DNA of 64,000 bases from Ascarosepion bandense (lineage: Eukaryota; Mollusca; Cephalopoda; Sepiida; Sepiidae), in NCBI GenBank assembly GCA_037127315.1, contig JBBBDQ010001287.1, positions 5,136,501 through 5,200,500 on the forward strand, in the 5' to 3' direction. A model generated the notes under the pieces. The model was not told the origin of the DNA. It ran no database searches and saw only the letters and a list, made by a program, of their open reading frames with translations. The translations under genes were made by a program, and so were the position numbers. Positions 1 to 6,454 of this stretch are shown here, piece by piece. Position 1 is the first letter of the stretch. The number at the start of each line of letters is the position of its first letter.

Positions 1-213
1 GGAGAATATATAAGGCTGACCCAGCCGAGAATAAAACGGGACAAAATAACTCTGGACAATGGGGATCTCGAACTGGATCATAACAAAAGCAAGGGAGCCG
101 GGAACAGGCTAGGACAAACCCACTCACTCACGTTAACTAGGTACACAAAAGAATACTTTACCTTAACCACGGGAGGGGTTCCAGAGGAATCCACCCCGAT
201 GCGAGCAGCAGAT

Positions 214-3200
214 CTAAAAAAGAAAATCAAGACTAGCCCCGGTCACACGAACCAGGCTCGCTGCATATATCCACCTTTTGCTAAAGTCTGTCGGGTGCAG
301 CCGTTTCCGTTCAGTTCTAATCTTCATTTTGAGCTGGTGCTCAAAATATCGGATTAGATCCTGATCCGAAAGACGACCTCCCCGCAAGACTTCCTCCAGT
401 CGCGTCATCCAGATCACCATTCTAGCCGTGGCCAGTAGCGACAGAAACACCATCCGCTTCACTCCAGAGTACGGGGGCGACACATTGTCCACAGCGTATG
501 CGCGATCAATGAGCACAAGCTCCCGCGGCGCGATACGAGCAGTCAACTCGCCGACACGCGCCCACAACGGGCGAACGCGCGAACAATGGAAGAAGGCGTG
601 CGCAGACGTCTCCTTAATTCCAAGGTCGCAACGTTCACAATCTGGCAAATCCGCCAGGCCCATTGCGAAACGCTTGTCATTGAGCGACAAACCATTCCGA
701 GCCAATCGCCAGGTCAGAGAAAACTCAGAGTTGCTGAGCCAATCCGCACCTGGCGCCCAAGACCAATGAGAGCGGTACTCCACTCTCGACATGCCGAGCT
801 TACTCCACAGCTTATCCTTCACGGCACCCTCCACTAATCCCCGATAGAAGATTTTCCTAGGCTGTGAAAGGTCACTGGACCGTGGAATGGCCTGTAAAGC
901 CGCCAGACATTCGAGCAGGAATTTCGGTCGCACCCAAGGCCTGACGGTCAGCCATAGGGTCGGGGGCGTGATGGTAAGGCAAGGGAACATGTCCCTCACT
1001 ACCCCCGCAAGCAACCGATCTTCCTCCAACGCGCGCCCGAGGAATGCCAACCTCGAAGCGAGCACGTGGCTCCTCAAGTGTGGCATCCCCAGACCCCCTT
1101 GACACGGACGAAGGCAACAGACTCCTTTGTCGACCATGTGTTTGCGTCCTCTCCACAGACAGGAGAATAGCAAACGCTCGAGCGCCTTCTCATGATCGTC
1201 ACAAAGGGGAAGTACTGACAGCCGGTAAAGGATCATGGGAAAGAGGTATGTGTTACACACCTCCGCCAAGCCCTTCACGGAGAGACCCCGTCGACGCCAA
1301 ATCTTGACCGACGCGCCGACCTTTGCCAGTACTTCAGACCAGTTTTTCTCCAGCTGTAAGTCCGGACCGAACCAAACTCCGAGGAGCTTGACCGGCCCGT
1401 CCGTCCAGCTGAAGGGCCCCGGGAGGGAAACTCCCTTCCAGGCACCTAACCGCAAGCCGGATGACTTGTCGCAGTTAATTCTGGCCCCTGTCACCTTCTC
1501 GTACCGTACAAGCGCCTGGTGTACCGCCTCTATGTCCCTGCGGGAGGACACAAAGGTCGTTACGTCATCGGCGTACGCAGAAACCCTGGCTCGAGCTCCG
1601 CCAGGGACTTCAATTCCACGCAGGACCGGACTGCCCGTCTCGTCCCTTAGCCTGCGAAGGAGGGGCTCCAAACACAGGACATAAAGGAGAGAAGACAGTG
1701 GACAACCCTGTCGGACCGACCTAGACAGCGCGAAAGCGCCCGACAGCTTCCCGTTCACCTGTACCACAGCCTTGGGGGAGCGATACAGAAGGCTAATCCA
1801 GCGGCTGAAGTCGGGTTTGAATCCGGCGGCCTGCAGGACAGCAGCCAGGTAGCCATGGTCAATCCTATCAAATGCCTTGGACTGATCTAAATTGATCAGC
1901 GCGGCCTCATCGTCGTCTTCTACACCCTCTATGATCGTGCGAATCAAGTGCAGGTTGCTCTGAATTGTTCTCCCCTTCACAGAACAAGTCTGATCCGGTT
2001 CCAACAGAGACTCGGCAACTAGCTGCAAGCGATTCGTCAGGATCTTGGCCAAAATCTTTAACTCTGTGTTTAGCAGAGTTATGGGCCTGTAGTCATCTAG
2101 TTCCCTCCCAACCTTCTTGCCTTTTCTCAACAGCGTGATCACGCCCCTGGTGATCCGACCGGGGATGGACCCCTGCCGAAACCAGTGGTTGAACACGACA
2201 GCCAAGAGCGGGACAAAAAGGTGCGACATCCTCAAGTACAATTCATAGGGCAAACCATCCAAACCTGGCGACTTGCCACTGCCGACCTTCTTCAAAGCCA
2301 CGTAGATTTCGTCCTCCGTAATCTCCCCTTCGCAGCTAGCCGCTTCAGCCGGCAAAAGCCGGGGAAAGTCAGCCAAATAGCTGCGAAACTCCTCGTCACG
2401 GAGACCAGGCTCCTTGGTAAATCGGTGCTCGAAATGCTGCCGGAACGCCTCGCACATGTCGTCGGTCGACCTAAGGAGATGTCCCTCCGGGTCGCGTACC
2501 TCTCGAATGTACCGGTCGCCGGCATGGCGAATTTCTTCCTTGCGCAGTTCCGCGCCCATGTTCACAGCTTCGGAAGACATCTTGCTTAACTTAGCCCTAA
2601 TTACCTGACCCATGTAGCGCCCGCTAGTCGAGCGCTCCAGGGCCTCCCTGGCTAAGGCTATTTCTAGGGGATCCCCACCAGCCTCCGCCCGGGCGAAATT
2701 AGCACTAAGTGTCTTTGCCTCCGCAGCCTTATCTAAGTTGAGCCGCTGGCTATATTTGGTGGCGAAAGACCTAATGGAGTCCTTAAGGTTAACCCACCAC
2801 TTACTCCCAATGACTCGCCCAATTAACGCCCGCTGCACTAGTTTTGTCAGCTGGTCACGAAAGTCCCGCCTGTCCAGTAAGGACTGATTGAACTTCCAAT
2901 AACCAGCCAACCTAGGCCTAAAGTCTAACGCCACCCGGGCACAAACAAGTTTGTGGTCCGAGTAGCCTAACCAGTGGAACGTTGGACATTCTAAGAAGTC
3001 TATGTCGGCTTCTCTCACTAACATCCTATCCAGGTACGCAGATACCCGGGTAGAAGGCCAACTATGCGTCCACGTCCACATGCTCCCATCCGGATGATCG
3101 ACCCGGTATCTATCGACGAGACCAAAATCGCCAATCAGATCAACCAGGCTACGATCACCACTCCACCCGCTAGCGCCCCTTCCTCTATCCCATTTGGGGG

Positions 3201-3633
3201 TTAGGACGGCATTCCAGTCCCCAACTAAGATTAGCCGTGTTGAATGCACCATGAAGGGCTCCAACAGCCGAAAGAAAGAGACACGCTCACCTTGAACATT
3301 GGGCGCATAAACCACAATCAGCCGGAACGACTTGCTTTTCACTGCAATATCGGCCACGATCAGCCGGCCCTCGGCACCGACATGGACAAGGTCCACCCTC
3401 GCGTCCAGGGTACGCTTGACCAGCAAAGAAACACCTCTGGCCAGCCGGCTCCCATATGCTGAATAGACGACAAAGTCGTTAGACAGCACACACGAGTCGA
3501 CTTCGCAAACAAAGTGAGTCTCTTGGATCGCGGCCACATCCACGCCGAAGGACAAGAGGTCACGAAGCAGGCGAGCCGCCTTACCCCGATCCCTCAGGCC
3601 CTTCGCATTTATACTGGCTATCTTAATAGACAT
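214..3633 (-). CDS. ORF2 polyprotein: APE-type endonuclease + reverse transcriptase, U1
   Basis: This 1139-aa protein is the enzyme for target-primed reverse transcription. The endonuclease (about 1-235) nicks the target; its active-site set is visible as N9 (SINAKG), E38 (QETH), D139/N141 (GDWNAV), D202 (LDR) and D226/H227 (SDH). The reverse transcriptase (about 440-760) shows motif A with D583 and D589 (LDQSKAFDR), motif B RQGCPLSS (641-648) and the YADD box (687-690). A C-terminal CCHC finger (C999, C1002, H1012, C1017) is typical of L1/Tx1-type ORF2. No RNase H domain is evident. The start is ATG at 3633 (MSIKIAS, the usual start of such endonucleases) and the stop is TAG. U1 uniquely reads FLGRALEE where most units have FLRRALEE. 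Confidence 0.95.
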   Translation of the reverse strand: MSIKIASINAKGLRDRGKAARLLRDLLSFGVDVAAIQETHFVCEVDSCVLSNDFVVYSAYGSRLARGVSLLVKRTLDARVDLVHVGAEGRLIVADIAVKSKSFRLIVVYAPNVQGERVSFFRLLEPFMVHSTRLILVGDWNAVLTPKWDRGRGASGWSGDRSLVDLIGDFGLVDRYRVDHPDGSMWTWTHSWPSTRVSAYLDRMLVREADIDFLECPTFHWLGYSDHKLVCARVALDFRPRLAGYWKFNQSLLDRRDFRDQLTKLVQRALIGRVIGSKWWVNLKDSIRSFATKYSQRLNLDKAAEAKTLSANFARAEAGGDPLEIALAREALERSTSGRYMGQVIRAKLSKMSSEAVNMGAELRKEEIRHAGDRYIREVRDPEGHLLRSTDDMCEAFRQHFEHRFTKEPGLRDEEFRSYLADFPRLLPAEAASCEGEITEDEIYVALKKVGSGKSPGLDGLPYELYLRMSHLFVPLLAVVFNHWFRQGSIPGRITRGVITLLRKGKKVGRELDDYRPITLLNTELKILAKILTNRLQLVAESLLEPDQTCSVKGRTIQSNLHLIRTIIEGVEDDDEAALINLDQSKAFDRIDHGYLAAVLQAAGFKPDFSRWISLLYRSPKAVVQVNGKLSGAFALSRSVRQGCPLSSLLYVLCLEPLLRRLRDETGSPVLRGIEVPGGARARVSAYADDVTTFVSSRRDIEAVHQALVRYEKVTGARINCDKSSGLRLGAWKGVSLPGPFSWTDGPVKLLGVWFGPDLQLEKNWSEVLAKVGASVKIWRRRGLSVKGLAEVCNTYLFPMILYRLSVLPLCDDHEKALERLLFSCLWRGRKHMVDKGVCCLRPCQGGLGMPHLRSHVLASRLAFLGRALEEDRLLAGVVRDMFPCLTITPPTLWLTVRPWVRPKFLLECLAALQAIPRSSDLSQPRKIFYRGLVEGAVKDKLWSKLGMSRVEYRSHWSWAPGADWLSNSEFSLTWRLARNGLSLNDKRFAMGLADLPDCERCDLGIKETSAHAFFHCSRVRPLWARVGELTARIAPRELVLIDRAYAVDNVSPPYSGVKRMVFLSLLATARMVIWMTRLEEVLRGGRLSDQDLIRYFEHQLKMKIRTERKRLHPTDFSKRWIYAASLVRVTGASLDFLF

Positions 3634-3682
3634 TCTTTAGACCTGTAACGAAAAAACACAAAAAGACATGCAACAAACGGCT
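3634..3682 (-). promoter_or_regulatory. ORF1-ORF2 spacer with minicistron and 3' splice-site-like tract
   Basis: The 49-nt spacer contains an ATG at 3669 opening a 10-codon minicistron. It ends with TAA three nt before the ORF2 ATG. A pyrimidine-rich tract runs into ACAG|G at 3645-3642, which resembles a metazoan 3' splice site 9 nt before the ORF2 ATG. Type B units keep both the minicistron (9 codons) and an even better tract ending TTTTCAG|G, despite different sequence. ORF1 and ORF2 are in different frames, so reinitiation or splicing could supply ORF2. Both mechanisms are inference. Confidence 0.45.
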
Positions 3683-5527
3683 CTACTCGCATACCGGGAA
3701 GAAATCTCGGATAGACGGGACCCCGACGGACTGTCCTAGGGACCCTGTACCTATATCGGACGTAATCCGCCCGTCTAGGACAATCCCGCCGACGTCCGTT
3801 GGATAAGTTAATTTTACCACCCTATATAAGCAGGGGTGGAGTAATACGGGGAACCTCCCCGAACAATTCCTAGCCATTTTTCTTAGTTCCGGTGAGTTTT
3901 CTTTCACCATAGTCATCTTTGGGTATTGTTTCTGCACCTCGGCGATATGGTCCCAGACCCGCAGGTTCCCACCGGTATTTCTTACCAGGGTGATGACACC
4001 TGGGGCCTGGGAAAAGTTCCTCGGGTCTTCAGTGGACAGACCCTTCACCGAGGTGAGATTAAGCAGAGGCTTGAGCAGCCTTCGACGCTGGGAAGACCAC
4101 TCGTCTACGATGCTGTCCTTGACTTCCATTAGGGCATCCCCTCGAGGGAGGGCATGTTTCTTCTTAGCCCGAGTGGGAGTGGGAGTAGGAGAAGGGGAGG
4201 GAGAAGGTGTTATGGCACTAGCTTTGACCAAGGGGGTCAGTTTAAAAACTGGGGACTGGGAAGCTTTACGCGGGGACGAGGGGAGACTCCTAGCCTTTTG
4301 GGCATATGTAGTCCTTACGGGGGAGACCGGCAGTGAAGAACATTTGTTTACTGCCTTCCTCCTCTCAACGCTTCTACTCTTTCGCCGACTTTTAGGGTTG
4401 TCGATGTCTTCCTCCGCTTCCTCTCTCCCTCTCTTCAGGGAAGCCGCTCTATCAACCTCCATTTGCTGTTCATCTGGGGGGGTTGGACTTCTGTCCTTCC
4501 TCTGTTTGGGAGGCGACTTCTTTTTGGGCGCCTCCTTTGTTGTTACGGGCGACATGCCAGGTGGCAGCACCTTTGCAGGGGAAGGTGTTTTGCCCTTCTT
4601 CCGGCTCACCACCTGCCACTCGCCCTCTTTGTTTGCTACCGGAGCTGGTGTTACCGGCTTTACGCCCTCTTTCTCCATGGGCTGCTGCTTTGCGGGTTGT
4701 GCTAGTTGGGCCGCTGGGGCCGGGTTCTTGGTTGGACACGCTTTAGCGACGTGTTCCGCGGCCCCGCAGACCCAACAGCATGGCTTCCTTCCTTCGACCA
4801 CAATGAAAATCCTACGACCCCTGCAGGTGAGGATGTTGGGAATCTTCCCGATATTCTCCTTCGACGCAGTCACCTGCAGGGTCATATCACCAGTCATAAA
4901 GCCAGCCTTCGACCGCAGCGAGGAGACTGAGGCCACCTTCCCGTATCCTGCGAAAAAGGCGCCAACGTGGTCTTCATCAATTTCCATGGGGACGCCATGC
5001 AGTGTAATTTTCACTTTCCGGGCACCCATGTATTCAGTGCTGAACTGGAGTGATTTCGTCTCCAGTACTTCTCCGATCAGACGTTTCGCCTCCTCGGCCG
5101 AGCCCATCAAGACGTCCCACATGGAATTGCCCCTCCTCGCCACGGCCCTGGCTTTAATCTTCAAAGCTTTAATGGCTTCTTCCAATACGTCCCTTGAGAC
5201 TCCCACCAACTTGTGCGATTTTATGTCCTTAGTATGCAGGGTAATAATCCTTGCCTCAATGTCGGCCAACTTGTCCGGCACAGAGACCAGCTCTGTGCCC
5301 TTAATGTACTCCGCATATTTGGCTCTTATCTCCTCATAGTACTTCTCGTCCTTACATATCATCACACTGGTTGTCTTACTCGCTGTCCATCCGGAAGTGG
5401 ACGGTAAGGGGGAACCTGCTGCTGGAACTGAGGGTGACTCCCGTGGCGGTAGTTGCCAGTCACCCTCTTTCCCTCCCACCGAGTCCGTGGTGGGAGGAAC
5501 GATCGCTTCTGGCCTTTCCGCGGCCAT
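3683..5527 (-). CDS. ORF1 protein, type A (RRM-like + CCHC), U1
   Basis: This is the nucleic-acid-binding ORF1 protein of a LINE, expected to coat element RNA and act as a chaperone in the RNP. The open frame extends upstream through a GTG, but the first ATG after the in-frame TAG is at 5527 in good context (G at -3 and +4), giving 614 aa. From that ATG: residues 1-37 are a leader shared with type B; about 171-247 are RRM-like (ITLHGVP, then FFAGYGKV); C251, C254, H259 and C264 form a CCHC knuckle. Residues about 290-455 are basic and low-complexity, with a bipartite NLS-like stretch and an RS-like segment near 365-388 and an SP/TP run near 440-451. The C-terminal 140 residues are conserved between types but have no recognised domain. 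U1-specific changes include KSHK for KTHK and GEV for GDV. ORF1 is followed 49 nt later by ORF2 in another frame. Confidence 0.92.
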   Translation of the reverse strand: MAAERPEAIVPPTTDSVGGKEGDWQLPPRESPSVPAAGSPLPSTSGWTASKTTSVMICKDEKYYEEIRAKYAEYIKGTELVSVPDKLADIEARIITLHTKDIKSHKLVGVSRDVLEEAIKALKIKARAVARRGNSMWDVLMGSAEEAKRLIGEVLETKSLQFSTEYMGARKVKITLHGVPMEIDEDHVGAFFAGYGKVASVSSLRSKAGFMTGDMTLQVTASKENIGKIPNILTCRGRRIFIVVEGRKPCCWVCGAAEHVAKACPTKNPAPAAQLAQPAKQQPMEKEGVKPVTPAPVANKEGEWQVVSRKKGKTPSPAKVLPPGMSPVTTKEAPKKKSPPKQRKDRSPTPPDEQQMEVDRAASLKRGREEAEEDIDNPKSRRKSRSVERRKAVNKCSSLPVSPVRTTYAQKARSLPSSPRKASQSPVFKLTPLVKASAITPSPSPSPTPTPTRAKKKHALPRGDALMEVKDSIVDEWSSQRRRLLKPLLNLTSVKGLSTEDPRNFSQAPGVITLVRNTGGNLRVWDHIAEVQKQYPKMTMVKENSPELRKMARNCSGRFPVLLHPCLYRVVKLTYPTDVGGIVLDGRITSDIGTGSLGQSVGVPSIRDFFPVCE

Positions 5528-5669
5528 GCCTCCTAAGAGGCCGAACACCTGACAATCGCTTCCGGTGTTTCGCAGCTATAGAATAGCCACTACTTTTACG
5601 CTGCTCGAGCAATGAACTCGAGTGGAATTGATTGCCAGTCAAACCACAGTGTCAGTAAACGCTACTATG

Positions 5670-5691
5670 GAACAGATACTACACTTTGATC
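5670..5691 (-). repeat. U2 snRNA fragment (nt 25-45) at junction U2/U1
   Basis: On the minus strand this reads GATCAAAGTGTAGTATCTG followed by TTC. It matches U2 snRNA nt 25-45, including the branch-point-recognition GTAGTA, with one extra A in the GATCAA run. A 21-nt match is far beyond chance. It lies about 140 nt upstream of the ORF1 ATG, in the sense of the element. It probably marks the target flank or target-site duplication of the insertion. Confidence 0.85.
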
Positions 5692-5744
5692 CTACTCAAA
5701 AACCACATAACGCAATTTTGGGTAAGAAATGGCTCGTCTTATTT

Positions 5745-5762
5745 ATTCTGAGCGTACAGAAT
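5745..5762 (-). other. Covarying stem-loop at 3' end, junction U2/U1
   Basis: On the + strand the arms are ATTCTG and CAGAAT with loop AGCGTA. On the sense (minus) strand the hairpin is followed at once by AATAAATAA, a polyadenylation-signal match. Other units have different arm sequences that still pair. Confidence 0.6.
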
Positions 5763-6454
5763 TGTGGCTCAAGGCCAAAAAAGAGGGAGGGGGAACAAAA
5801 ACTTGGGGTGGTCTTCAGCTACTCTATCCTATACCTAGCTAATCAGATTCACGACCCATACATACGTTACAATGCTTCTCATTCACCATAAGAATTTGTC
5901 CATCACCACTCATACCTATCAAGCACCAAAATACCACGAAACATAACGGGGACCTAAAAACGCCCCAAATGTACATAAAAATTTTATTACTATATACAAA
6001 TATAATACAAAAATAACTTTAAAAATTTGTACATGAAATGATATGATGGGAAGGGGGTATGAAGAAACAAAAAATCCCCAAAACAAAAACAATTTCAAAT
6101 GAATATTTATACATAATGTTAGTAAGACCCAAACACACCCACATAATTAAAGAGGCCGCTGTATTCTGTCTTAAAAGACAAAATCAAGGAGCACTCTTTC
6201 TAAGGGGAATGGAGAAGCAGGGAACAAAAATAAATTGGACTGGAGAATATATAAGGCTGACCCAGCCGAGAATGCAACGGGACAAAATAACTCTGGACAA
6301 TGGGGATCTCGAACTGGATCATAACAAAAGCAAGGGAGCCGGGAACAGGCTAGGACAAACCCACTCACTCACATTAACTAGGTACACAAAAGAATACTTT
6401 ACCTTAACCACGGGAGGGGTTCCAGAGGAATCCACCCCGATGCGAGCAGCAGAT

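Larger units (their letters stand above)
1..5669 (-). mobile_element. Unit U1: Tx1/Keno-like LINE, type A, 3' end cut by window
   Basis: This is the leftmost unit of the array. It contains the 5' leader, ORF1 (type A), ORF2 and the first 213 nt of its 3' region. Both ORFs are open, so this copy looks coding-competent. Its ORF2 has the 'D' endonuclease haplotype (GDF, PDGS, THS, DFRPRL). Its visible 3' region matches the haplotype of U6-U9. Its right-hand junction (5692-5744) is far more diverged from the other junctions than the rest of the unit is. The family assignment rests on ORF2 domain order and on the U2 snRNA fragment at its 5' edge. The Keno-like label is inference. Confidence 0.9.
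5528..6454 (-). other. Junction U2/U1: 3' region of U2 plus 5' leader of U1
   Basis: There is no convincing gene in these 927 nt. From the ORF2 stop of U2 leftward it holds: a GC hairpin GGCTG/CAGCC at 6255-6267; an AT-rich block at 5969-6034 bounded by inverted ATGTACA-type arms; a GGGG/CCCC hairpin at 5948-5966; a covarying stem-loop (5745-5762) beside AATAAATAA; a hypervariable strip (5692-5744); the U2 snRNA fragment; then the leader of U1, with palindromic CTCGAG...CTCGAG and GCTAT...ATAGC hairpins. No poly(A) tail or long simple tail marks the exact 3' end of the element. Confidence 0.8.

Noticed and set aside
3990..5339. 449-codon open frame on the + strand, antisense to type A ORF1 (repeated in other type A units)
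   Set aside because: It is broken in type B units, has low-complexity composition mirroring the S/P/K-rich sense protein, and shows no domain. It is a shadow of ORF1.
5528..5548. Upstream GTG as the ORF1 start (seven extra residues)
   Set aside because: A eukaryotic element should use the ATG at 5527, which has a good context and is the first ATG after the in-frame stop.
6283..6330. Sense-strand AGTTCGAGATCC, resembling a Pol III B box
   Set aside because: Spacing does not fit GGTTCGANNCC, no A box lies at the right distance, and no tRNA or SINE fold can be drawn.
5671..6454. A complete U2 snRNA gene at the junction
   Set aside because: Only about 21 nt match well. The downstream U2 stem-loops, Sm site and 3' half are absent, so it is a fragment.
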